Below, in pieces: positions 31,280 to 39,275 of a stretch of 39,730 nt of DNA. Numbering within the stretch: position 1 is the first letter of the stretch; each line of letters begins with the position of its first letter. The DNA comes from Bacteroidetes bacterium UBA1947. Its GTDB lineage: Bacteria > Bacteroidota > Bacteroidia > Chitinophagales > Chitinophagaceae. The stretch covers positions 1-39,730 of the forward strand of contig DDET01000062.1 in assembly GCA_002336915.1 (NCBI GenBank). The letters run 5' to 3'. Made by a program: the position numbers and the translations under genes. The notes beneath the pieces were generated by a model that worked only from the letters and a program-made list of their open reading frames with translations, was not told the DNA's origin and searched no databases.

Positions 31280-32170
31280 TTATAGTTGGGTTATCCTTAC
31301 TTCCACGCGCATGTTCTTTGCGCGGGCTTCAGGAGTATTGTCTTTAAAGGCGGGCCGGTTGCTGCCATAGCCGGTGAAGCTTATCCTATCCGGGTTGATG
31401 CCTTTCTTAATTAAATAGTTACGCACTTTCCATGCCCTGTTCTCAGAAAGGGTATAGCGGGGCAGGGTGTTCTCTTCTATGCGCAGGTCTTCACGTGCCA
31501 GGTCTTTTGGTATGTCCCAATCTTCGGCATCCTTGCCCAGCGGAACGCAGCATACATGCCCTTCTATCCTGATGCGGGTATGCACATTTTTTGCCAGCAC
31601 ATTGTATAGCACATTCAGTTCATCTTCCGAGCTCTTTTCATAAGTATGCCTGTTCACTTTAAAAAACACTTTCGACAGCAGGAAGAGGTCGCCCTTTTTT
31701 GCATGTTCAAAAGTATCAGGTACAAAGGGCTTGCCTTGAGTTACGTAAACGGGCACCCTCTTTTTAATGATAATACCTTTCTGCGCTATAATATCCACCC
31801 GCCTATCCGATTGAAAACCCTCTTTGGGAGCTACAGTATCCCTTTTGATGGCACCCCTGCCTATGCACATCGTTATGGTTGCTTTCTGCACCCCGTTGCG
31901 TATCAGCACATCTTTTACCCGTTGCGCCCGGGCATTTGACAGCCAGTTGTTGTGATCATCTTTGCCCAGCATATCCGCATAGCCCATGATGGTGAGGGTG
32001 TCTGTTGCAGATGCATCCTTCCGCAAGGAAAGGGCAGCTATGTCTTCCATTGCATTTACATCCAGCGATGTGTCGTTAAGGTCGAAGTAGACATGAAAGG
32101 TATCCTGCACTGACTGTGCGGACGCAGCAAAGGAAATCAATAATGCTACTATTGCTAAATAGCCCTTCAT
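31280..32170 (-). CDS. Twin-domain OmpA family protein (paralogue 1)
   Basis: A 296-residue exported protein (signal about 1-18, AASAQ). It holds two OmpA-like peptidoglycan-binding modules. Module 1 (about 22-135) has IMGYADMLGKDDHN and LSNARAQRVKDVL, with the classic Asp and Arg that bind diaminopimelate. Module 2 (about 165-296) has RIEGHVCCVPLGKD and LSENRAWKVRNYLIKKG, then GYGSNRP and MRVEVRI. Here the Asp is replaced by a Cys-Cys pair. There is no beta-barrel, so it is periplasmic. A paralogue lies 17 bp upstream. Confidence 0.9.
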   Translation of the reverse strand: MKGYLAIVALLISFAASAQSVQDTFHVYFDLNDTSLDVNAMEDIAALSLRKDASATDTLTIMGYADMLGKDDHNNWLSNARAQRVKDVLIRNGVQKATITMCIGRGAIKRDTVAPKEGFQSDRRVDIIAQKGIIIKKRVPVYVTQGKPFVPDTFEHAKKGDLFLLSKVFFKVNRHTYEKSSEDELNVLYNVLAKNVHTRIRIEGHVCCVPLGKDAEDWDIPKDLAREDLRIEENTLPRYTLSENRAWKVRNYLIKKGINPDRISFTGYGSNRPAFKDNTPEARAKNMRVEVRITQL

Positions 32171-32187
32171 GGCTTTAAATTACTGTT

Positions 32188-33180
32188 TTATTCCTCCACT
32201 ATCCTTATCTCCACGCGCATGTTCTTTATGCTGCTGTCGTAGCTCGAGTCGGGTACAGCACGTACACTACCCCCAAAACCCTTGTATGTGAGCCTGTCGG
32301 CATCAATGCCTTTGTCCAGCAGGTATTTGTATACCTGCCATGCCCTGTTTTTTGAAAGCGCATATCTTGGTAAGTGGTAGGGATTTGCATCTTCGTTCAT
32401 TGCACCCTCTGTAACAGTGCCGTCTTTGTGTTTGAGCTGGTACCTGTAAACTTTTGAATCTTTGTTTGCAGCAAACGTGGACTTGTCCAGATTATCAGAC
32501 GCATAATATGCCATGGCAGGTATGTCCTCATCTATAGCATCGTGAGCGGGCGGTACACAGCACACATGTCCCTCGAGCCTCACTTTTAAATTGGGCGCTT
32601 TAAGCATGGCATTGTACAATTCGTCCATTTGGGCGTAAGAGGTTTCTTTCACCGTATGCCTGCCTGTGAAGAAATAGATCTTGTCAAGCGTAAAGACCGC
32701 TCCCTTTTTTGCCCGGGCGAATTTCCCGGTACTGAACGGCTCATGTACCCCCGGGGCCGGCATATCATCTTTAGTCAAGATCCCGCTATGCGCAATGATA
32801 TCAACCCTGCGGTCTTCCGGGAAGCCACCCGGTGGAGTAGGGACGCTTCTTTTAACTGCTCCCCTTCCTGTGCATAATTTATAGGTAGCACCGGAAAGGC
32901 CATTTCTCAGAAGATACTCTTTCACATGTTGCGCCCGCATTTCCGAGAGGCTATCGTTGTGCCCGTCTGCGCCCGTCATGTCGGCATAGCCCATAATGAT
33001 AAGGGTGTCTTTCGCCGTTAATGCGCCGCCTGCATGCAAGGATGATAAATCTTCTTTGGCTGTTGAATTAAGTGCTGAATTATTCAAAAGGAAATAAACA
33101 TGAAAAGTATCGCAGCGGGATTGTGCGGCTGCGGGCAGACTTGCTACGATAATTGCTATGATGAGCAGATAGCGGTTCAT
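32188..33180 (-). CDS. Twin-domain OmpA family protein (paralogue 2)
   Basis: A 330-residue paralogue of the preceding gene, from the ATG at 33180; a start at 33234 would place 18 extra residues before the signal peptide. Module 1 has IMGYADMTGADGHN and LSEMRAQHVKEYLL; module 2 has RLEGHVCCVPPAHD and LSKNRAWQVYKYLLDKG, ending MRVEIRIVEE. An insertion of about 35 residues (SDNLDKSTFAANKDSKVYRY and onward) within module 2 distinguishes it. The two genes have the same order, spacing and Cys-Cys motif, so they arose by tandem duplication. Confidence 0.9.
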   Translation of the reverse strand: MNRYLLIIAIIVASLPAAAQSRCDTFHVYFLLNNSALNSTAKEDLSSLHAGGALTAKDTLIIMGYADMTGADGHNDSLSEMRAQHVKEYLLRNGLSGATYKLCTGRGAVKRSVPTPPGGFPEDRRVDIIAHSGILTKDDMPAPGVHEPFSTGKFARAKKGAVFTLDKIYFFTGRHTVKETSYAQMDELYNAMLKAPNLKVRLEGHVCCVPPAHDAIDEDIPAMAYYASDNLDKSTFAANKDSKVYRYQLKHKDGTVTEGAMNEDANPYHLPRYALSKNRAWQVYKYLLDKGIDADRLTYKGFGGSVRAVPDSSYDSSIKNMRVEIRIVEE

Positions 33181-33263
33181 AGTAGTAATATAGTATAAAT
33201 AGAAAATAGCATACCCTGCTTTGGGTAAAAGCATGGTTTTTTGTGGAGTTTATCCCTGCCGCT

Positions 33264-33980
33264 CTATTGGTGCGCTATAAAGTAATAGTCGGAGTTCTTT
33301 TGGTAGATATTGCTAAACTGCTCTTTGGTCAATGATGGCCTTCCTTCCAGCCAATCTATCATGCGCGATATTTTGAGCCCGCAGCCTGATAACAGTTCAA
33401 ATACCTTTACCGGGGTAGAACCATAAAAATCGGATGCGCCCAGGCCATGCTCGAATATAATAACGGGCTTATACTTAGCCAATGTGGCCTTTGCGCCTTC
33501 CATTACCAGGAGTTCGCCGCCTTCCACATCTATCTTAACAAGGTCCACCTTATGATCTGCGGGCAGTACATTATCCAGCAGGTCTGTTTTCACCTCTATA
33601 AGCGTATCTTGTTCATCGGGGCGGTCGTACTTTCTTTTTACCAGGCCACTATAAGACGGGTTGCTTACTACGTAGTTGAAAGATGAAGTACCGGTTTTGT
33701 TGCTCAGGGCTATATCTGAAATGATACAGTTGGTATTGGCGTATTTTTCTTTGAGATTATTGTAAAGTACAGGGATAGGTTCAAAAGCATAATGCCTGCC
33801 ACTGGGTGCATATTTCAACATCTGGTCCAGCACCTCGCCTTTATGCGCACCTATATCAATACAGTTGCTGCCGGGTTTACAAACCTTCTGTATGATCTGC
33901 AGGGTTTGCTTATCATACTTTTGGTTTTGGGTAAAAGCAACGGGTATTTTCTTTACCAGTTTTTTAATAAATTCCTTCAT
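33264..33980 (-). CDS. FkbM family methyltransferase
   Basis: A 238-residue SAM-dependent O-methyltransferase. SAM motif CIDIGAHKGEV (about 40-50), acidic YAFEPIPVLYNNL, and the FkbM signature DLVKIDVEGGELLVMEGA (about 140-157), then VIIFEHG. Such enzymes methylate sugars, peptides or surface polysaccharides. It is on the same strand as the OmpA pair, 83 bp upstream. The 237-bp region before it contains GACTT-type simple repeats. Confidence 0.93.
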   Translation of the reverse strand: MKEFIKKLVKKIPVAFTQNQKYDKQTLQIIQKVCKPGSNCIDIGAHKGEVLDQMLKYAPSGRHYAFEPIPVLYNNLKEKYANTNCIISDIALSNKTGTSSFNYVVSNPSYSGLVKRKYDRPDEQDTLIEVKTDLLDNVLPADHKVDLVKIDVEGGELLVMEGAKATLAKYKPVIIFEHGLGASDFYGSTPVKVFELLSGCGLKISRMIDWLEGRPSLTKEQFSNIYQKNSDYYFIAHQ

Positions 33981-34217
33981 TATTAATATAGTCGTAAGTC
34001 GTAAGTCAAAAGTCTAAGTCAAAAAAAGTAGACTCGACTCGATGACTGGCATGCAAATCCATGCCATGGATTTAAGGCTGCAAAGGTATATTATCCTGAA
34101 AAGAATAGCTATATAAATCGAAAAGAAAGGATTTAACATAGCGAATTGTGATTTTTGGCCGATTTTCTTATAAATATTGTCTGAACTGCGTATTTTTACT
34201 AAAATCTTATAAATAGA

Positions 34218-34958
34218 ATGGATAATTATAATTCGCAGCAGCAGTTCAGTGACTATACTGTAGTGGAATCGGGTGCCCGTGCCATACCTAAAAAGTTTAT
34301 GGCCAATGTGTTTTTGTGGATGTTTGCAGCACTTGCTATCTCAGCACTTTGCGCATATTATTTTGCGACAACACCATCACTTATCGAATCGTTAGTAGGT
34401 GAAAGGGGGTTGACAGGCCTGGGTAAGATAGTGCTCTTTGCACCCCTGGGTTTCGTTTTGCTTATGTCTTTTGGCTACACGCGGCTTTCAGCTCCCATAC
34501 TTACATTATTATTTGTGCTGTATGCAGCTTTAACCGGCATTAGCCTTAGTTTCATTTTACTGGTGTATACAAGCTCTTCGGTTATTGGCTGTTTTGCCTC
34601 GGCATCAGCCATGTTCGGTATTATGGCCGTAATGGGCTACACTACCGATAAAGACCTTACCTCCTTTGGCCGTATTATGACCATGGGGCTAATCGGCATC
34701 ATAATAGCGATGGTGATCAACTTCTTCCTGCACAGCGCACAGATGGATTATATCATCAGCATTATCGGTGTGGCTGTATTTACGGGTCTTACTGCTTATG
34801 ATGTGCAGAAACTGAAAAGAATCGGTGAAGGGATCAACCCCGATGGTACTGCATTGGAGAATACTAAAAAGATGGCTATAATGGGTGCATTAACCCTTTA
34901 CCTCGATTTTCTTAACATGTTCCTTTTCCTGCTCCGTTTATTTGGTAACAGGAAATAA
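34218..34958 (+). CDS. Bax inhibitor-1 / YccA family membrane protein
   Basis: A 246-residue protein with seven hydrophobic segments and the BI-1 hallmarks: a Gln-rich N-terminus, FMANVFLWMFAALAISALCAY, YAALTGISLSF, and the C-terminal GLTAYDVQKLKRIG with LTLYLDFLNMFLFLLRLFG. The family forms pH-sensitive calcium leak channels. It is monocistronic, with TATTTTTA upstream and a strong terminator downstream. Confidence 0.95.
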   Translation: MDNYNSQQQFSDYTVVESGARAIPKKFMANVFLWMFAALAISALCAYYFATTPSLIESLVGERGLTGLGKIVLFAPLGFVLLMSFGYTRLSAPILTLLFVLYAALTGISLSFILLVYTSSSVIGCFASASAMFGIMAVMGYTTDKDLTSFGRIMTMGLIGIIIAMVINFFLHSAQMDYIISIIGVAVFTGLTAYDVQKLKRIGEGINPDGTALENTKKMAIMGALTLYLDFLNMFLFLLRLFGNRK

Positions 34959-34990
34959 CAGGTAAGTAGTGCCTCTTACTTACAAATTGG

Positions 34991-35020
34991 ATCCCCGCTC
35001 CCCTAAGGCGGGGATTTTTG
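34991..35020 (+). terminator. Terminator after the BI-1 gene
   Basis: ATCCCCGC and its complement GCGGGGAT flank a nine-base loop and are followed by TTTTTG, 32 bp past the stop. Confidence 0.9.
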
Positions 35021-35068
35021 TTTGAAACATGGTGTGTTTTATAATATCTTTATTTAAAACGCGAAAAT

Positions 35069-35405
35069 ATGTCCACACAGCAGCATGACCCGAAGACAAC
35101 AGCGATCATAAGCTACATAACCCCGGTGGGCAGGCTGATCGCCTATTTTGCCATGTATAAAGACAGCAAGAGCAGCCTTGCCGGCTTTCACCTCAGGCAG
35201 ACCCTTTTGCTATATATCATTGGCTTTGCCATCGATGTATTTACCCGCATGTTCTTCTGGAGTTTTATGTTCTGGGGCGGTGGCCTCCTGTCGCTAGGCT
35301 TTGTTCATATTATGGCTGATGGGCCTTATAGGTGCCGTAAATGCCGAAGAAAAGCCGATACCGCTGGTGGGTGATGCAGCACAACGTATGTTCCACAACC
35401 TGTAA
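35069..35405 (+). pseudogene. DUF4870/Tic20-like membrane protein with a frameshift
   Basis: The ATG frame gives MSTQQHDPKTTAIISYITPV, FHLRQTLLLYIIGFAID and onward, a DUF4870-like start, but then ends in an atypical Cys/Arg-rich tail at 35374. From 35304 the +1 frame encodes ILWLMGLIGAVNAEEKPIPL, then VGDAAQRMFHNL and a stop at 35403-35405, which is exactly the expected family C-terminus. Joining the two at about 35300-35304 needs one base removed (GGC TTT G TTC ATA). A complete protein would have about 111 residues and three membrane segments. It may be a sequence error, a recent mutation or a frameshift event. Confidence 0.82.
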
Positions 35406-35467
35406 AATAGCCTGTATGGTACTTGAAAACACCAAGGCATTTTATAGCTTTATACCAAAATTACGTT

Positions 35468-35611
35468 ATGCCTGATCCCGGGGTAAAGAAAAAGATGCCT
35501 TCCTGGCTTATGATCGTCATAGTCCTGTTCCTGGCTGCGGGCTGGATATGGTTCGTGGTGCATAAGTCGGTGCCGGCAGTGCAGGAAGACCATAAGGCCG
35601 CTGAACGATAA
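35468..35611 (+). CDS. Tiny single-span membrane protein, 47 residues
   Basis: From the ATG at 35468: MPDPGVKKKMPSWLMIVIVL then an aromatic end to the membrane helix (about 13-31) and a charged tail. An upstream ATG at 35423 would add 15 residues. There is one membrane span, N-terminal basic residues, and no family I recognise. Confidence 0.5.
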   Translation: MPDPGVKKKMPSWLMIVIVLFLAAGWIWFVVHKSVPAVQEDHKAAER

Positions 35612-35720
35612 TGTGCAAATGAAGCCCGGCCCCTGCAATGTTGATAGAATGGGGATTATATCAATAAATTGAAGGCGATAGTAGCGGATTTTACGATTTT
35701 CTGTTTATTTTTATACGGTC

Positions 35721-35996
35721 ATGAACAAGAAACTGATATTAAGCATACTTGCAGCTGTTGCCTGCATTACTATATTTTCCTGTGTTAAGAGCACCGATCA
35801 TACGGTAAGGTCATATACTTGTTACTGCAACTACACTTATATGAGGGGCAACCAGAGTGTAGAGACCATGCCTGCGACTTTTACCATTACGAGCACTTAT
35901 GTGGCGGCACAGAATACCTGCAACCAGAAAGCAAATACGCATAACCCCGACCCCGGAACTACTTTGTACCAGTCGGTTTCCTGCAGGTTTGAATAA
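35721..35996 (+). CDS. Cys-rich small lipoprotein (paralogue 1)
   Basis: A 91-residue protein with a lipoprotein signal (lipid cysteine at residue 21, TIFSC). Mature pattern: DHTVRSYTCYCNYTY, then a single Cys (NTCNQK) and a last one (SVSCRFE), that is, CxC...C...C. The gene 22 bp downstream encodes a clear paralogue with the same cysteine layout. It is likely a small disulfide-linked envelope protein of unknown function. Confidence 0.75.
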   Translation: MNKKLILSILAAVACITIFSCVKSTDHTVRSYTCYCNYTYMRGNQSVETMPATFTITSTYVAAQNTCNQKANTHNPDPGTTLYQSVSCRFE

Positions 35997-36026
35997 GTAA
36001 ATTGTCAGAAGCTTTAAATGAACATT

Positions 36027-36287
36027 ATGAAGAAAATATTTTCTCTTTCTATAATTGCTGTGGCTGTAATGACTGTATTCGCGAGTTGCGAAAAGCAGGA
36101 CCATGTAACAAGCTTTACCTGCACCTGCACCCTCAACCAGCACCTTACACCGGGTTCGGGCACTAACCAAAGCACCCAGTTTGGCATTACTGATGCCACT
36201 ACCAACAATGCCCTTGCCAAATGCAATATGCATATGGAGGACATTCTGAACCATAGCGGGCAGAGCTTTACCTGTAAGGTGAGGTAA
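36027..36287 (+). CDS. Cys-rich small lipoprotein (paralogue 2)
   Basis: An 86-residue protein from the ATG at 36027 (a start at 36018 adds three residues). Lipobox VFASC, then QDHVTSFTCTCTLNQ, FGITDATTNNALAKCNMH, and the last SFTCKVR. It aligns with the upstream gene product: DH-V-S-aromatic-TC-x-C, then F-x-IT, then a CN pair, then the final Cys. Tandem duplication followed by divergence. The convergent T9SS gene ends 9 bp away. Confidence 0.75.
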   Translation: MKKIFSLSIIAVAVMTVFASCEKQDHVTSFTCTCTLNQHLTPGSGTNQSTQFGITDATTNNALAKCNMHMEDILNHSGQSFTCKVR

Positions 36288-36296
36288 GCAGGGGTT

Positions 36297-37937
36297 TTAG
36301 TGCTTTACAAGTTTCCCGTAAGTTTTACTACCGTCTTTATTGATAGCTATTATTGTGTACATGCCTGCGGGTAGTGTAGCAGTATTGATCGTTGTTTTGT
36401 TCTCGCCCGAGGATATGCTGCCCGTATAAACGACGCTGCCTATGGTATTATATATACTGAAGGAACTTGCGCCTGCAGATTCGATATAGATGAAGTCGTT
36501 AGCTGGATTAGGGTAGATATTCATTGCAGTATTCGCTGCCTGTGCATTTGAAACGGCTGCGGGGAAGAGGTCTATTTTGTATAGCTCAGGGCCTACGTCC
36601 GTTTTGTAATACCCTGTGAAATACAAGGTGTTGCCAACCTGCACCAAGGGGCAAGTCAATAGGGTTTGTATTTGATAGTTGTGGCTCAGGTCATCCTCCG
36701 GCGAGGGAATTTTTTGGGTAAGCAGTCCGTTAGTATACCATATATCGGCCTGGTGTTTGGCATATCGAAAATATATTTTCCCGCCAAATTGGACTAACTG
36801 GGAAGGCAAATAAGAAGACCCAGTATCTGCACCGGCAAAGGGTACCTGAAAGCCTGCACCAAATCCATAATTTTCCCGTATACCCAGCATAGGTGAGGGG
36901 CCAGCAGACTTGCCCGAATAAAATAAGATCTCGGCATAGTTTGTCAATGAGCTTGCAAAGCCCCGTTTATCTATGAAGGTTGGTATTTTAATCCATGTTG
37001 TGTCTACCGGGGTTATGTTTAACCCATCGGTCATATACAATACTGTCGGGCCAACGTAGGCCGGTGCGCACAGAAAGTAGAGCCTGTCTCCGCGAAAAGC
37101 ATAGTCATTAAAGGAGGGAACATCGGTAGGTACCAGGCCTAGTGTTTGTGTGCCAGCTGCTGTGCCGTCTGTAATATATGCAGTGTCGACTAAGGTATTG
37201 TAGTAGTATTTAAAGAACACCATTCTGCCGGCATATGGCATGAACTTATAGGGGCCAACACCGTTAGGGTCTGTGTCGAGGTCGCGCACCATGTGCGTGC
37301 CGGGAGTACTGCCATCGGATGTCCACAGCTCTGCACCATTAAAACCATTGTTTGCAGTAAAATAGATCGCATTATTTACGGTGCTTATGGTCATGTTCGA
37401 ACTGTCGATACTGCCCGCAGAGGGTGAGATATCCATTAGCAGTTGAGTGCCGGCGGTAGTGCCATCGCTGCTCCACGGTTCGAGGCCATGCAGGCCATCA
37501 TCGGCAGCAAAATACAGCTTCCCGTTCATGAGGCAGAGTGGAGATCGCTTACCCCAACGGGCCCTGATGCCCATGCCGGAGGGATTAATGTCTTTCACCA
37601 GAATAGTCCCAGCTGCTGTGCCATCGCTACTCCACAACTCGTTGCCATGCACCGAATCATCTGCTACGAAATATGCTTTGCCATTTAATATAGTGAGCGT
37701 ATTGCTTACAGACGAAAAGGCTTTTAGGAATATTGTGCCTGGTTCAGTGCCATCACTTATCCAAAGTTGCGTGCCATAGGTAAAGAGCAGTTTGCCATTT
37801 AGGTCAATGCCATCACGCATAAAGTCGCCGTTCTGGCCTATGGTTATGTCTTTAACTAATTGAGGAGCGGTTTGTGCAATGGTGGTAAATGCACTGATGA
37901 GTGCGATGAGTATAAGGTTTAGCTTCTTCATGATCAT
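36297..37937 (-). CDS. T9SS-exported protein with SDGT repeats
   Basis: A 546-residue exported protein (signal ends TTIAQ; the start is 37937 or the ATG two codons on). The body is built from about seven repeats of roughly 48 residues around ELWxSDGTxxGTxLVKDI (LWISDGTEPGT, LWSSDGTAAGT, PWSSDGTTAGT, LWTSDGSTPGT, AYITDGTAAGT and others), a beta-propeller-like family. The C-terminus (about 465-546, IYPNPANDFIYI ... LPAGMYTIIAI ... GKLVKH) is a type A T9SS sorting domain. Probable cell-surface or released protein; ligand unknown. Confidence 0.92.
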   Translation of the reverse strand: MIMKKLNLILIALISAFTTIAQTAPQLVKDITIGQNGDFMRDGIDLNGKLLFTYGTQLWISDGTEPGTIFLKAFSSVSNTLTILNGKAYFVADDSVHGNELWSSDGTAAGTILVKDINPSGMGIRARWGKRSPLCLMNGKLYFAADDGLHGLEPWSSDGTTAGTQLLMDISPSAGSIDSSNMTISTVNNAIYFTANNGFNGAELWTSDGSTPGTHMVRDLDTDPNGVGPYKFMPYAGRMVFFKYYYNTLVDTAYITDGTAAGTQTLGLVPTDVPSFNDYAFRGDRLYFLCAPAYVGPTVLYMTDGLNITPVDTTWIKIPTFIDKRGFASSLTNYAEILFYSGKSAGPSPMLGIRENYGFGAGFQVPFAGADTGSSYLPSQLVQFGGKIYFRYAKHQADIWYTNGLLTQKIPSPEDDLSHNYQIQTLLTCPLVQVGNTLYFTGYYKTDVGPELYKIDLFPAAVSNAQAANTAMNIYPNPANDFIYIESAGASSFSIYNTIGSVVYTGSISSGENKTTINTATLPAGMYTIIAINKDGSKTYGKLVKH

Positions 37938-38023
37938 AGGTTTTGGTTTAATAGCCTATGCTAATTTACACAGCATTACCAAGCCCTTATAAAAAGCCGT
38001 GTAATAAGAATGTAAAATTGCGC

Positions 38024-39154
38024 TTATACTAAGTCCTTCAACTTCTCTATCACGGCATCTACCTCTTCTTTAGTATTATGCCTGCTAAATGAGAAGCGAA
38101 TGGGTACTATACTATCGGACTTGCCGTTGCAGATGGCTTTGATAACGTGGCTGGTGCTGTTGGCACCGCTGGTACAGGCACTGCCGCCACTTACACACAC
38201 GCCCGCCATATCGAGGTTGAAGAGCAGCATCTCGGCTTTTTCTGTTTTAGGGAAAGACACATTGAGCACTGTGTATAGGCTGCTGCCATTTACATCACCG
38301 TTAAAGAATACGCCGGGGAATTCCTTCACCAGCCTGTCGGCCATATACTGCTTCAGTTCTTTGATGTATGCACTGTCTTGCTCGTAGCGCTGTGTAGCAA
38401 TTTCGAGCGCTTTTGCGAAGCCTACAATGCCGTACATATTCTCGGTGCCAGCACGCATATTGCGCTCCTGCGAGCCGCCGTTAATGAATGGCTTTATCTG
38501 TATGTTCTCGTTTACATACAGTATACCAATGCCTTTAGGGCCATGGAACTTATGCCCTGCTGCACTGATGAAATGAACGTGGATATTCTTCAGGTCGATG
38601 GGGTAGTGGCCTACCGTTTGTACCGTATCACTATGGAAGATGGCGCCGTATTTTTCACATAGCTCACCAACTGCTTTTATCTTCAGCAGGTTGCCAACTT
38701 CGTTATTGGCATGCATCAGTGTCACCAGGCTCTTCTCGTTATTCTTCAGCAGCTCTTCGAGGTCCTGAAGGTCTATGTGACCGTCTTTGGTGAGCTTTAC
38801 AAAGCTCAGCTTTGCCTGGCCTGTTTTGGCCATATGCTCAACCGTATGCAGGGTGGCATGGTGCTCTATGGGCGAGGTGATGATGTGCTTACAGCCAAGG
38901 TCGTTAATAGCTGCATGTATGGCAGTATTGCTGCTTTCCGTACCGCCCGATGTGAAGAAGATCTCGCCGGGACTGGCATTGAGTATGCGTGCTACTGTTT
39001 TGCGTGCGTTCTCGATAGCCATCTTGGTCTCGCGACCGTAAGAGTACACAGAAGAGGGGTTGCCGAACTTTTCCGTGAGGAAAGGCATCATGGCTTCCAA
39101 TACTTCAGGATCGAGCGCAGTAGTAGCTGCATTATCAAAATAGATACGGGACAT
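38024..39154 (-). CDS. iscS: Cysteine desulfurase (NifS/IscS family)
   Basis: A 376-residue PLP enzyme that takes sulfur from L-cysteine for Fe-S clusters and thio-modifications. It begins SRIYFDNAATTALDPEVLEA; it has the PLP-binding SAAGHKFHGPKG with its lysine, the substrate-binding HHATLHTVE, GSQERNMRAGTENM, and the mobile catalytic cysteine in SGGSACTSG. The gene stands alone rather than in an isc or suf cluster, so the exact group (IscS, NifS or a tRNA-thiolation partner) is uncertain. TAACTTTG lies 25 nt upstream. Confidence 0.93.
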   Translation of the reverse strand: MSRIYFDNAATTALDPEVLEAMMPFLTEKFGNPSSVYSYGRETKMAIENARKTVARILNASPGEIFFTSGGTESSNTAIHAAINDLGCKHIITSPIEHHATLHTVEHMAKTGQAKLSFVKLTKDGHIDLQDLEELLKNNEKSLVTLMHANNEVGNLLKIKAVGELCEKYGAIFHSDTVQTVGHYPIDLKNIHVHFISAAGHKFHGPKGIGILYVNENIQIKPFINGGSQERNMRAGTENMYGIVGFAKALEIATQRYEQDSAYIKELKQYMADRLVKEFPGVFFNGDVNGSSLYTVLNVSFPKTEKAEMLLFNLDMAGVCVSGGSACTSGANSTSHVIKAICNGKSDSIVPIRFSFSRHNTKEEVDAVIEKLKDLV

Positions 39155-39179
39155 GCGTGAGCTGTAATTTTAATTTGTG

Positions 39180-39187
39180 CAAAGTTA
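39180..39187 (-). promoter_or_regulatory. Promoter -7 box of the cysteine desulfurase gene
   Basis: TAACTTTG on the minus strand matches TAnnTTTG and ends 25 nt before the ATG. Confidence 0.55.
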
Positions 39188-39225
39188 CAAAAATTGCCGC
39201 TGAGTATATATGGTAAAAATTTGCC

Positions 39226-39249
39226 AAAAAAGTCCCGCCGTAGCGGGAC
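39226..39249 (-). terminator. Terminator after dnaB
   Basis: GTCCCGC and GCGGGAC flank CGTA, followed on the minus strand by TTTTTT. It lies 27 bp past the dnaB stop. Confidence 0.88.
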
Positions 39250-39275
39250 CGTATTGAGCATTAGTAAGTATCTTT

